Shown here one piece after another: positions 7,571 to 15,133 of a DNA stretch of 64,000 nt. The translations under genes were made by a program, and so were the position numbers. The stretch comes from Ruminococcus sp. UBA6407 (GTDB lineage Bacteria > Bacillota > Clostridia > Oscillospirales > Ruminococcaceae). Location of the stretch: positions 1 to 64,000 of the forward strand of contig DJPR01000011.1 in assembly GCA_002438605.1 (NCBI GenBank). Reading direction: 5' to 3'. The notes under the pieces are model-generated. The model was not told the origin of the DNA. It saw nothing but the letters and a program-made list of their open reading frames with translations, and made no database searches. Within the stretch, counting starts at the first letter, position 1, and every line of letters begins with the position of its first letter.

Positions 7571-7942
7571 TTATATAAGAGCCTTTACAGCAAATGTAGC
7601 TGCAAATGCTGCACCTGCTATGCCGATTACAGCAAGACCTGCATTACGGTCACGAGGATTTTCATCTGCCTGTCCCTGTACAACCTTAATGATACCCGGA
7701 ACACCGCCAACAAGAACGATGATTATTCTTACAACCCAGAATACTATATCTACCATGTTTGACATTGTGGATGAACCGCCTGCATTGGTTGGCTTCGCAT
7801 TTTCGGCATTATCTGCAAATGCAAACATACATGCATTGCACATTGCAAATGCTATTGTACAAGCTATGAGTGAAAGCTTTACAGCAAGCTTTCTGTAGTT
7901 TCTTCCGTTTACCTTGTTTGAGATTTTCTTAATCATATTCAT
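7571..7942 (-). CDS. VirB2/Maff2-like pilin precursor
   Basis: 123 residues with a long signal region (basic residues 1-22, hydrophobic 23-44, likely cleavage after AFA near residue 43), then two membrane helices separated by QGQADENPRDRNAG. Small size, signal sequence and two helices match VirB2-type pilins. The 71-residue gene downstream is a paralogue. ATG with GGAGG nine bases upstream. Confidence 0.7.
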   Translation of the reverse strand: MNMIKKISNKVNGRNYRKLAVKLSLIACTIAFAMCNACMFAFADNAENAKPTNAGGSSTMSNMVDIVFWVVRIIIVLVGGVPGIIKVVQGQADENPRDRNAGLAVIGIAGAAFAATFAVKALI

Positions 7943-7978
7943 TTTAAATGTCCTCCGTTAAATTGATTTATTGTTTGT

Positions 7979-8027
7979 TATTGTACATCCGTACATTTGG
8001 AAAAGAAAAAATGTGCTATAATATCAC
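7979..8027 (-). promoter_or_regulatory. element-specific promoter/operator region, copy 1
   Basis: It contains GTGATATTATAGCAC (minus strand, 8027-8013), a near-palindrome, and the motif TACATTTGGAAAAGAAAAAA. Related blocks recur at 12667-12681 and 14205-14269. It lies directly upstream of the pilin operon, so it is a likely control site. No clear -35 hexamer was found. Confidence 0.4.
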
Positions 8028-8081
8028 AATCTGATTATCACGTCCTTTGCAGAAAAGTATCTATATAAAAACCTTTGGGGG

Positions 8082-8849
8082 TTATGGCATATTATTGGCT
8101 GTTTTCTGAACAGCCGATTGTATCAGTTTCTTTGTTACAACAAAAATCTTCCCCGGAACTCCGCCTGCTGCTGCAAGTGTTTTCTCTGAAGCTCCCTTTG
8201 AAGCCAGTGCAAACATTTCATTGCTTATTGTTTTTTTGCCCTTTTCGGTGAGTTTTACAAGCGAACCCTCCATTGAAATAAGTCCTGAATTTTTCATTTC
8301 AGAAAAGTTTGAGAGTATTTTTTGTACTGTTTCAGTGTCAGGACTTTTTGCAAGCTCCTTAATATCAAGACTTTCAGAAAACTTGAAATAAGCAAGGTCC
8401 TGTGTTGTGCCGTCAAGTTCAAATCCCATCACCTGATTTTGTTCGGAAATTTTTGCGGCAATATTCAATGACGAAGCTTGTTTGAATTCAGGCTTGTTTA
8501 TAAATGCTCTGCCTTTTTTCGTTATGCTTATTGTTTGACTTTTCATGTCTATTGTGAGCTTTCCGTCAAGAGCCGCCTTGTTAAATTCCTGTTTTACTGC
8601 ATTCTTTAAATTCTCATCAGGTATGTTTTCAATCAGCTGTACAGACATTTGCGGAAACTTATTGAAATAGCTTAAATCCGTAGACTGCCCTGTAAAAACA
8701 AATGATGTATCAGCTCCCGTAATAAAGTCACTTGCAGTCTGATTATTTGCATTCATTTTTTCTATAAAGTCATATACGGTTTTTGCTGTACCTACGGCAG
8801 ACCTAACCGTATGACTCACCTCATTGTAAAGGTCATTTTCATCATACAT
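8082..8849 (-). CDS. unknown conjugation-region protein with two internal repeats
   Basis: 255 residues, family not recognised. Two related ~75-residue halves are visible: residues ~50-125 (TGQSTDLSYFNKF...TKKGRAFI) and ~148-222 (DGTTQDLAYFKFSE...TEKGKKTI). Each has a strand-helix-helix-wing pattern resembling a winged-helix fold. There are no membrane helices or signal peptide. Its start codon abuts the end of the virD4 3' part, so it belongs to the same transcript. Confidence 0.6.
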   Translation of the reverse strand: MYDENDLYNEVSHTVRSAVGTAKTVYDFIEKMNANNQTASDFITGADTSFVFTGQSTDLSYFNKFPQMSVQLIENIPDENLKNAVKQEFNKAALDGKLTIDMKSQTISITKKGRAFINKPEFKQASSLNIAAKISEQNQVMGFELDGTTQDLAYFKFSESLDIKELAKSPDTETVQKILSNFSEMKNSGLISMEGSLVKLTEKGKKTISNEMFALASKGASEKTLAAAGGVPGKIFVVTKKLIQSAVQKTANNMP

Positions 8850-9463
8850 TACTCATCATCTCCGAATTTGAAATTATCCATGATAGGATTAACATCTTCA
8901 GAAGCCTGATTTTCAAAATCAGCTTCAATATTGTCATCGTCATATGTAATTTCTTCAAAATCCTCCTCAGAATACTGACTTCTCAGACGTTCCTGTTCTT
9001 CTGCTTCACTTGCCAGAAGTTCAGCTTCATATTCTGCTTCTGCAAGCTCTGTCTGTTCCTTTGATTTTTCAAAAAAATCCTTAAGAACCTGTCTGTGATT
9101 TTTATGACGTTCTTCTCTTACAGACGCATATACGTTCTCAATATATGTGTTGTTATGTACATCTTTCTTATATTTGCTTCCTGTCTGACACATCACGGGA
9201 TGATGCAGTGTATCAAATTTGGAAAGAAAAAAAGGCTTAAATTCGTCTACAAATACAATGCAGCTTCCTCCAAACCTTTTCGTTTTGCCCTTTGGTCTTA
9301 TAGCTCTCGGAATTTCATCAGGCGTAAGCAGGTCACGCTGAATATAATTTTCACTGTCAGAACCTCCTCCGCCTCCTTTGCTGCTTCCTCGGTTGTATGA
9401 ACGTGTATCAACCTTAACAGTTGTTTTTCCAAGCTTTTTGGTGACATACTCACGGCTGTCCAT
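8849..9463 (-). CDS. VirD4 coupling protein, C-terminal part (separated by 66-bp insertion)
   Basis: 204 residues counted from the first ATG, but the homologous frame really begins near 9563, where VLQGLSQLKALYEKTWESIVG continues the coupling protein cut at 9587. It holds the C-terminal ATPase part (LLTPDEIPRAI, residues ~45-55) and a long acidic, Glu-rich tail (residues ~135-204). The gene has no convincing independent start. It is best read as the 3' part of one broken gene running 10987 to 8849. Confidence 0.7.
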   Translation of the reverse strand: MDSREYVTKKLGKTTVKVDTRSYNRGSSKGGGGGSDSENYIQRDLLTPDEIPRAIRPKGKTKRFGGSCIVFVDEFKPFFLSKFDTLHHPVMCQTGSKYKKDVHNNTYIENVYASVREERHKNHRQVLKDFFEKSKEQTELAEAEYEAELLASEAEEQERLRSQYSEEDFEEITYDDDNIEADFENQASEDVNPIMDNFKFGDDE

Positions 9464-9532
9464 GTCATTTGTACCGAGAAATGTAAAAATTGAGCAGTTG
9501 CCAACTATACTTTCCCACGTCTTTTCGTAGAG

Positions 9533-9629
9533 AGCTTTAAGCTGTGATAAACCTTGTAAAACTTAACGCCGTAAATCAAAACAGTGTTAATGTCCTGTAG
9601 CTTTAAGCTGTGATAAACCTTGTAAAACT
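9533..9629. repeat. 31-bp direct duplication splitting virD4
   Basis: The 31 bases beginning AGCTTTAAGCTGTG occur at 9533-9563 and again, identically, at 9599-9629. The copies are 66 bp apart, so the phase is kept. The 35 bases between them bring two in-frame stops into virD4. Deleting one copy plus the spacer restores an uninterrupted coupling protein. Confidence 0.9.
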
Positions 9630-10987
9630 GTACATATTCTTATGTTATGTGAACGGACAACAGCAAGTGTTTCGCTGTAATCAGGTATTTTCCCGAGATT
9701 AGGAAATTCATCAAGTTCACATGAAACAAGCAAAGGGAGGCATCCGTTAAAGTCACGGTTTGCTACAAGCATTAAGCGTTCAAACAACTGAGAATAAAAT
9801 ATGTTTGAAATAACCTTATATGGATTTCTTGGAACTTTAATCAGCATAAATACTGCCGTTTTTTCTTTTCCGATTGAGTCAAAGTCCATTTCATCAGTAG
9901 CTGTAAGCTCGTCTACATCTTCAACTGCCCAAAGTCTTAATCTTGTTGAAAGCACCTTGCAGATACTTCCGAGCGTTTCCTGCGGAGTTCCCTGTATGCT
10001 TGCCCAATTGACAGCAGCAACATCATTGGTATGCTCAATTGCATGGTTTTTTAGGCATCTGGCAAGTTCGCAAAGCTCATCAATTTTTCCGTCCTTATAT
10101 TGAACGCTGTTTACAAGTCTTATTGCTCTGCCGAATGTTTTAAGTTCATATGGAGTTTTCCATAAGTAAACCATTACTGCAACAAGCATATCATGTGCTG
10201 CACCTGTCCAAAAGTCTTCTTTTTCTCCTTCTCCCGCCGAGTTTTTCATAAAGAGGTCTGCCACATTTATAACGTCCTGTTCCTCCTGCATATATGCAAA
10301 AGGATTATATGAATTTGAAAGATGAATATCAATAAGGTTAAGAACTCTTATCTTATAACCATTGGCGGCAAGAAACTTTGCTGTATTGCGGTACAGCTCA
10401 CCTTTAGGATCTGTTACAACATAGCTGCCGAACATCTGCATAATATCAGGCTGAATTTTTCCGAATGTTTTTCTTGCACCTGAACCGCCTATTACAAGCT
10501 CGTTCAGATTATGCGGCATATATGAAGAATTATTGCAGTTTTCGATTGAAACATATGTATTCAAGCCAATCGGAATACCCTTATTATCCTTAAACTGCTT
10601 TTCGTCATATTTTTCTGCCCATGAAGCTGAACCATGTTCCATACCTCTGAATTCGTCTTTTGTATTTGAAGTTGCAGCCAAGAACACAGCAAAAGCTGCG
10701 GAAGCATACAGCCACCACAGTTTTGTTGCCTGATATTTAAAGCACGTTATTATTGTTTCAAAATCAATTGCAACTGTTGTCAGCGGAGAAGCAAGATAAT
10801 TGCAAAACTCAGGCAAATCATAAATTGATACTGCTGTTTTACCTGTTTCAAGCGTATAGCACATCATTTCATATGCTATATACAGTCCGCAGCACAATAA
10901 AAGCAGAAATACTATTATACCTATGTATATTCTGAACTTAATGTTTTTTTCATGCCTGAGTTTATTCTTGCTGCTCAACTGTTTCAC
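9587..10987 (-). CDS. VirD4-type coupling ATPase of the right element, N-terminal part
   Basis: 466 residues. Two N-terminal membrane helices (about residues 22-44 and 90-107) are followed by Walker A-like GGSGARKTFGK (Arg where the family usually has Gly), the TDPKGEL motif, and Walker B-like CELDEFPNLGKIP. It stops prematurely at TGH after VLQGLSQLKA because of a 66-bp duplication-insertion; the rest of the protein is encoded from ~9563 to 8849. It acts with the MobC-relaxase complex encoded upstream. The protein is probably inactive unless the insertion is an assembly error. Confidence 0.85.
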   Translation of the reverse strand: MKQLSSKNKLRHEKNIKFRIYIGIIVFLLLLCCGLYIAYEMMCYTLETGKTAVSIYDLPEFCNYLASPLTTVAIDFETIITCFKYQATKLWWLYASAAFAVFLAATSNTKDEFRGMEHGSASWAEKYDEKQFKDNKGIPIGLNTYVSIENCNNSSYMPHNLNELVIGGSGARKTFGKIQPDIMQMFGSYVVTDPKGELYRNTAKFLAANGYKIRVLNLIDIHLSNSYNPFAYMQEEQDVINVADLFMKNSAGEGEKEDFWTGAAHDMLVAVMVYLWKTPYELKTFGRAIRLVNSVQYKDGKIDELCELARCLKNHAIEHTNDVAAVNWASIQGTPQETLGSICKVLSTRLRLWAVEDVDELTATDEMDFDSIGKEKTAVFMLIKVPRNPYKVISNIFYSQLFERLMLVANRDFNGCLPLLVSCELDEFPNLGKIPDYSETLAVVRSHNIRICTVLQGLSQLKATGH

Positions 10988-11267
10988 CGCCTGTCTTTTT
11001 CGTTAAAATGAAACCTCGTTCAAATGAAGAAACTTCGAGAGTATCACTGTAATCAATATTCATGATTTTCATAACCTTTTTTGGAATATAGAAACGATGT
11101 TCTTTAAACGATGATTTTGCACGCATAAATTCAAGATATATCTTATCTTCGTCATAATCAATGATGTACTTATGATATCTGTATTCCTCAGGGACAAGCA
11201 GCTTTGGAATAGATATGCGTCCATACTTATTAAATTTTACATTAAATTTTACACAACATTTTATCAT
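10962..11267 (-). CDS. small unknown protein, possibly AbrB/SpoVT-like
   Basis: 101 residues. Two halves each hint at a swapped-hairpin DNA-binding fold: GRISIPKLL near residue 17, and residues ~60-94 (FYIPKKVMKIMNIDYSDTLEV) resemble the AbrB pattern of a Pro-containing strand, helix and strand. It overlaps the start of virD4 by 26 bases, so the genes are coupled. A regulatory role is only an inference. Confidence 0.5.
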   Translation of the reverse strand: MIKCCVKFNVKFNKYGRISIPKLLVPEEYRYHKYIIDYDEDKIYLEFMRAKSSFKEHRFYIPKKVMKIMNIDYSDTLEVSSFERGFILTKKTGGETVEQQE

Positions 11268-11280
11268 TTTTTATTCTCCT

Positions 11281-12642
11281 TTATTTTTTTACTGCCGCAG
11301 TCTGCTGCTTTGGGGCAGTATTTTTTCTTTTTTTCCTGATAGGCTGTATTAATTTGTCAAACTCAGCTTTACTGCTTTCAGGGAATGTAATTTGTATTCT
11401 GTTGTCGTCTTCTTTCTTTCGACACTTGTAAAAAGAAAATTTTACCTCTTTAAGATACTCTATTTCAGACTCAGTGACCAGAGCAAAGTATCTTTCCTCT
11501 TTCTTTTTCGGTGTGTCCGTTTTGACAGAAAATGAATTGTCTATTCTGTCAGGAATCAAATCACCGTCCTTGTCTAAATATAGTTTGTTTATTTCTGCCG
11601 ACTCGAAAACTGTAGAGCCTGAATCAACACATAAATCAACTACATTTCCTAATTGTAAGTGTGGTTTTGAAATGCTTTCATCAATGACCTTTTCTGCCTT
11701 ATCAACAGCAGCAGTTGTTTCAGGCTTTTTATATGATTTCATCATATTTTCGTATTTACTTTGTGCTGACTGCAAAAAGTTCAGCTTTGAATCAAAATTA
11801 TTCCTTCTTTCACGGAGATTTTCATATGTATTCTGCATTTTAAGCTGTTCCGAAGAAGTTTTTAGTTTTGGATACTCTTTTTTTATTTTCTCCATGCTTT
11901 CCAGACAATTATTCATTTTTTCAGATGTAAGCTGCTGTATATTGCTGTTTAATGCACTCATTGATGATAAATACTGTATATTTCGTTCGTCCTTGTTTGA
12001 TATTCCAAAGCTTTTAATAACGCTGTTTAAATTTTTGCAGATACCTTTTCTGAGTGACTGCTTTTCTGCACGTTTATTCAGCTTATCAATAGTATTTTGG
12101 TGAATTTGTATTTGATTTTCAAGTTTGGGTATGCCTTTCTTTTTCAGACGTTCTATTTTTTTACTATTTCGTGCAATAAGGGCATTTATCGGACTTTTAA
12201 ATACAGGAAACGTCTTTACAAAGCCTTTCAGCATATCATTTCTGTTTGTAAGTCTTTCAACTTCATTCTTCACCTCCTCAACCGCTTTTTGCAGAACATC
12301 AACGTGCCTGCGGTGTGCGTCAGCTTTTTTTACCGTACCGTTTATCTTTTTGTCATATATATTCGATACGGCATTAAAAAAGGGGATAAGATTTTCTTTC
12401 TTATCCGCCTTTGGAATTGTCAGTGTATCAAGCTCGTTCTGATTGTACGGAGATAATATTTTGCTCATTTTCTCCAGATCTTCAATACTGAATGTTATTG
12501 AGGTTTTGTTCTCATCAGAGCTGAAAATAAACTTCATGCCGCTTTCTTTAAGCTGTGCAAGAATTTCCTCCGCCTTATTATTCGATAATGTTATTGTTGT
12601 TGAGAGCTTTATTTCAGCCTCTTCTGTGTTTTTATATTCCAT
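11281..12642 (-). CDS. coiled-coil protein with two PcfB-like modules
   Basis: 453 residues, no known family. Residues ~17-63 (LAQLKESGMKFIFSSDENKTSITF) and ~388-433 (IEYLKEVKFSFYKCRKKEDDNRIQITF) each show the helix-strand-strand-helix pattern seen in PcfB and in the relaxase of the same element. Between them lie long coiled-coil segments (about residues 95-140, 160-200, 225-310). There is no signal peptide or membrane helix. Position upstream of virD4 suggests a relaxosome or coupling adaptor, as PcfB is. Confidence 0.55.
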   Translation of the reverse strand: MEYKNTEEAEIKLSTTITLSNNKAEEILAQLKESGMKFIFSSDENKTSITFSIEDLEKMSKILSPYNQNELDTLTIPKADKKENLIPFFNAVSNIYDKKINGTVKKADAHRRHVDVLQKAVEEVKNEVERLTNRNDMLKGFVKTFPVFKSPINALIARNSKKIERLKKKGIPKLENQIQIHQNTIDKLNKRAEKQSLRKGICKNLNSVIKSFGISNKDERNIQYLSSMSALNSNIQQLTSEKMNNCLESMEKIKKEYPKLKTSSEQLKMQNTYENLRERRNNFDSKLNFLQSAQSKYENMMKSYKKPETTAAVDKAEKVIDESISKPHLQLGNVVDLCVDSGSTVFESAEINKLYLDKDGDLIPDRIDNSFSVKTDTPKKKEERYFALVTESEIEYLKEVKFSFYKCRKKEDDNRIQITFPESSKAEFDKLIQPIRKKRKNTAPKQQTAAVKK

Positions 12643-12666
12643 ATAACACCTGCCTTTTCTTTTTTT

Positions 12667-12681
12667 GTGCTATTATAGCAC
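12667..12681 (-). promoter_or_regulatory. palindrome containing a -10 box, copy 2
   Basis: GTGCTATAATAGCAC (minus strand) is a perfect 7+1+7 inverted repeat with TATAAT in its centre, 25 bases upstream of the 453-residue gene. The identical 15 bases occur at 14255-14269 and a close copy at 8013-8027. A repressor sitting over the -10 box would explain it. Confidence 0.5.
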
Positions 12682-12744
12682 GATTATATCTTGACTTCCG
12701 ACAAAAATCGGAGTATAATTAACTTAACAAATATTTTACAAAGG

Positions 12745-12984
12745 TTATTTGCATATAACTATATCTTTTAATATGCTTTTTTGTTGAACAGGACTTAACT
12801 TTCGGTATGATTCAAGAAACTGTTTTTCATTTTTTGTAATATATGCAATATCCTTTTTTTGTTCAGGTTCGGAAAAAAGGTTTATTACAGCATTATATAT
12901 TGATATTGAAATGAAAAAAATAGTAGTGATTAAGATTAATATCAGAATTGCCACGGCTATAACATGCTCAATACTTTCATCCAT
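12745..12984 (-). CDS. small membrane protein with repressor-like C-terminal tail
   Basis: 79 residues: one membrane helix (about residues 8-33), then FSEPEQKKDIAYITKNEKQFLESYRKLSPVQQKSILKDI in the cytoplasm. The tail from FSEPEQ is nearly the same as in the 102-residue protein at 13905-14213, and its end resembles that of the HTH protein at 13602-13886. Function unknown. AAGGTGG ribosome site. It diverges from the plus-strand gene at 13024 with 39 bases between. Confidence 0.55.
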   Translation of the reverse strand: MDESIEHVIAVAILILILITTIFFISISIYNAVINLFSEPEQKKDIAYITKNEKQFLESYRKLSPVQQKSILKDIVICK

Positions 12985-13023
12985 ATGTCATTCCACCTTT
13001 CATATATTTTAGAGGGATAAAAA

Positions 13024-13530
13024 ATGATGAACAAATTAAAAAACAGAGTAACACTCTTATGGGGAAATACCCCTTTAAGGTATTGTTTTTCCTTTTCTCT
13101 TATAGCGTCAGGTGTCTTATTTTCCTTCATTTCTATAAATGTAGTATCTAGGGAAATTATGGTTGATATTATGATAGCAGCAGGACTTGTATTAATTCCT
13201 AATTTTAATAAGGTTTGGTATCGAAATTTTTTTGTTAAATTTTCTGGTTTTTTATTAATGCTATCATTTTTAATAATAGACTTATTAATATTAAAGAACT
13301 GCGACTTAGGAAATCCATTTTTTTATTTCATATCATTGATATTATCAGTACTGCTTTTAACCTGTTATACTTATTTTTTCTATAAGATTTTTTTATTTTT
13401 ATCTAGAACAATTAAAACCAATACCGGTAAAATATCCAAGGTATTTAAGTACTGTGGCATTACCATTACATCTTTAACTGCTATAGCAGCATTAATAAAA
13501 ACGATTATAGATATTTATCAATGTTTATAG
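13024..13530 (+). CDS. unknown four-helix membrane protein, plus-strand cargo gene
   Basis: 168 residues with four hydrophobic segments (about residues 19-38, 48-60, 68-90 and 98-125) and a possible fifth near 148-165. No family recognised. It is the only convincing plus-strand gene inside the right element and is visibly more A/T-rich than its neighbours, suggesting separate acquisition. The ribosome site is GAGGG. Any promoter must lie inside the opposite gene, since only 39 bases separate the divergent starts. Its place as cargo would suit an immunity or exclusion role, but nothing in the sequence shows that. Confidence 0.55.
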   Translation: MMNKLKNRVTLLWGNTPLRYCFSFSLIASGVLFSFISINVVSREIMVDIMIAAGLVLIPNFNKVWYRNFFVKFSGFLLMLSFLIIDLLILKNCDLGNPFFYFISLILSVLLLTCYTYFFYKIFLFLSRTIKTNTGKISKVFKYCGITITSLTAIAALIKTIIDIYQCL

Positions 13531-13565
13531 TAACCAATTAAATCGTTATTACATTTGAAAATAAG

Positions 13566-13595
13566 AAAGCTTCTGTCAGATAAGGCAGAAGCTTT
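13566..13595. terminator. hairpin between convergent genes
   Basis: Arms AAAGCTTCTGTC and GGCAGAAGCTTT (12 bp with one G-T) enclose AGATAA and are followed by TTTTGTG. It sits between the convergent ends of the plus-strand membrane gene and the HTH gene and may terminate both. The same CTTCTGTC...GGCAGAAG core recurs at 14228-14250. Confidence 0.55.
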
Positions 13596-13601
13596 TGTGA
13601 T

Positions 13602-13886
13602 TTATAGTAAATCTATTTCCTTTAACAGCTTTTCCTGCTGTTCGGCATTCATTAAACGATATTTTTCTATTAATATTTGTTCTTTTTCTGAAAAACAACG
13701 ATGGTTTTTTTCTAAAATATAGTTTGTTAATACCTCTAGCTCCGATTCTGTAAGTGTTGTTTTACCATTTTTCCAATCTGTAAGTTTTCCCCTATAACCA
13801 CCTATTAGTTTATTGAGATATGAAATCTTTATTCCATTTTGTTTCGCTATTGATAAAATTTCATCTTTTGAAAGTGGTTTATTCAT
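13602..13886 (-). CDS. Cro/CI-type helix-turn-helix regulator
   Basis: 94 residues with an HTH (residues ~8-60: ILSIAKQNGIKISYLNKLIG, then LTDWKNGKTTLTESEL) like short Xre-family repressors. The C-terminal tail (EQILIEKYRLMNAEQQEKLLKEI) is the oligomerisation-type ending of many clostridial repressors and is shared with two small membrane proteins nearby. It probably controls genes of this element, perhaps through the GTGCTATAATAGCAC palindromes. Confidence 0.65.
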   Translation of the reverse strand: MNKPLSKDEILSIAKQNGIKISYLNKLIGGYRGKLTDWKNGKTTLTESELEVLTNYILEKNHRCFSEKEQILIEKYRLMNAEQQEKLLKEIDLL

Positions 13887-13904
13887 TAAATCAAACCTTT
13901 CTAT

Positions 13905-14213
13905 TTACAAAGCATTTATCTCTTGTAAAATGCTTTTTTGTTGAACAGGATTTAGTTTCCGGTAAGCCTCAAGAAGATATTCCTCATTTTTTGTAATAAA
14001 TGCAATATCACTTTTCTGTTCAGGTTCTGAAAAAAAGTTCCTTATCGCCATTGGCAGTACAACAGTGAGAAACCATAAGGCAGATATCGAAAGCCACAAT
14101 AAAATTGTAAATATGATACCATAATTTAAATATTCGTCTGTTATTCCTGTATAGAACACATTCTCTTCATCCTTTCCTTCAATTATTAAATACATACTAA
14201 AAAGTATATACAT
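13905..14213 (-). CDS. small membrane protein with repressor-like tail, paralogue
   Basis: 102 residues: one long or two short membrane segments (about residues 28-58), then FSEPEQKSDIAFITKNEEYLLEAYRKLNPVQQKSILQEI, almost identical to the tail of the 79-residue protein at 12745-12984. The true start may be the second Met (MYLIIEG); no good ribosome site supports either. Function unknown. Confidence 0.5.
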   Translation of the reverse strand: MYILFSMYLIIEGKDEENVFYTGITDEYLNYGIIFTILLWLSISALWFLTVVLPMAIRNFFSEPEQKSDIAFITKNEEYLLEAYRKLNPVQQKSILQEINAL

Positions 14214-14269
14214 TTGGAAATAAAAAACTTCTGTCGATTATGGCAGAAGTTTTTGTGCTATTATAGCAC
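14205..14269 (-). promoter_or_regulatory. element-specific promoter/operator region, copy 3
   Basis: It holds GTGCTATAATAGCAC (perfect palindrome with TATAAT, 14269-14255), a hairpin CTTCTGCC..GGCAGAAG type (14228-14250) and TACATTTGGAAATAAAAAA. The order and spacing of these blocks resemble the region upstream of the pilin operon. Confidence 0.45.
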
Positions 14270-14275
14270 GAATGT

Positions 14276-14794
14276 TTATAATTTTGGTTTATGTTGCGGT
14301 GGACTTGATTTTAAAATGTTGTTTATTTTCTCCTCATCAAATTTGTAATAACGAATACAAATTTTGTTATTTCTCTTTTTAATAGAAAATTGAATTTTTT
14401 CTTTTTTTAGAATTTCTAACTGATTTTGTTCTATTTCAGCATAAGTGAAGTTGGTTTCTATTTCAGCTGAACAAGCCGCAAGTAATGATGGTATTCTGTT
14501 TTCAATAGTATTCCATGTTTCAGCTATATCTATTGTTCCATATCTATGTGCAAAGATATTACGCATATCTTTTATACTTTTCCATGGAATTGATGAAAGC
14601 TTATTTTTTGTTTGTTCTGTTAAATGAGTGGATAATTCCCCTATCTGTATAATACACATACCAGCAGAAAGCTGAAGTATCTTATCATTACTAAAAATAT
14701 CAAATGAATTTTCGGCTCTTTGTTTGATTTCTCCAAGCTGTTCACAATATTTTGTTATATGCTTCAATGCGTATAATTCTTTTTTGTTAAGCAT
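14276..14794 (-). CDS. HepT-like HEPN toxin with extra PcfB-like C-terminus
   Basis: 172 residues. Residues 1-~110 form a HEPN (DUF86) domain with the RNase motif Rx4HxY (Arg78, His83, Tyr85 in RNIFAHRY). In HepT this motif cleaves RNA, and its Tyr is the residue AMPylated by MntA. Typical members end near residue 110-140. Here a further module (residues ~118-164, QLEILKKEKIQFSIKKRNNK) has the pattern found in the relaxase and PcfB-like proteins of the element. It follows mntA, overlapping it by 8 bases. TA role from family; the fusion is seen directly. Confidence 0.75.
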   Translation of the reverse strand: MLNKKELYALKHITKYCEQLGEIKQRAENSFDIFSNDKILQLSAGMCIIQIGELSTHLTEQTKNKLSSIPWKSIKDMRNIFAHRYGTIDIAETWNTIENRIPSLLAACSAEIETNFTYAEIEQNQLEILKKEKIQFSIKKRNNKICIRYYKFDEEKINNILKSSPPQHKPKL

Positions 14795-15086
14795 ACATCA
14801 ATACCTCATCATCCATAATGTTCCACATTAATTCCGGTGTAATGTTTTTATAGATCAATATATCAACGTTTTTTTCTAATACATTCTCAAAAGCCTGTTT
14901 AATTTCAGCCAAAGTAAATAAGTCAATTGGTTGATAAAAGTCAACCAACAAGTCAATATCACTGTCCTTAGTTGCCTCACCACGAGCATAAGAACCAAAA
15001 AGCGTTATAGATTTTAGATTATAGTTTGTAGCAATTGAAATAACTTTTTCTTTTATTTCTTCAATTGTATAAATTTTATCATTCAT
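14787..15086 (-). CDS. MntA-like minimal nucleotidyltransferase antitoxin
   Basis: 99 residues from the ATG at 15086, chosen for its GGAGCGGAG site. It contains the nucleotidyltransferase signature GSx10DxD (GSYARGEATKDSDID). In type VII toxin-antitoxin pairs MntA adds AMP to the HEPN toxin and so silences it. Order (antitoxin first) and the 8-base overlap with the toxin gene are typical. It follows the relaxase gene by 47 bases and could be co-transcribed. Confidence 0.8.
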   Translation of the reverse strand: MNDKIYTIEEIKEKVISIATNYNLKSITLFGSYARGEATKDSDIDLLVDFYQPIDLFTLAEIKQAFENVLEKNVDILIYKNITPELMWNIMDDEVLMYA

Positions 15087-15133
15087 ATTCTCCGCTCCTT
15101 TTTTCTTTATTATATCATTTGAATAATAAAAAA

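Noticed and set aside
7097-7762. 221-codon open frame on the plus strand
   Set aside because: Antisense to three consistent transfer genes (VirB6 and two pilins).
11474-12103. 209-codon open frame on the plus strand
   Set aside because: Antisense to the coiled-coil protein; Phe/Ser-rich as expected from reversed Lys/Glu codons.
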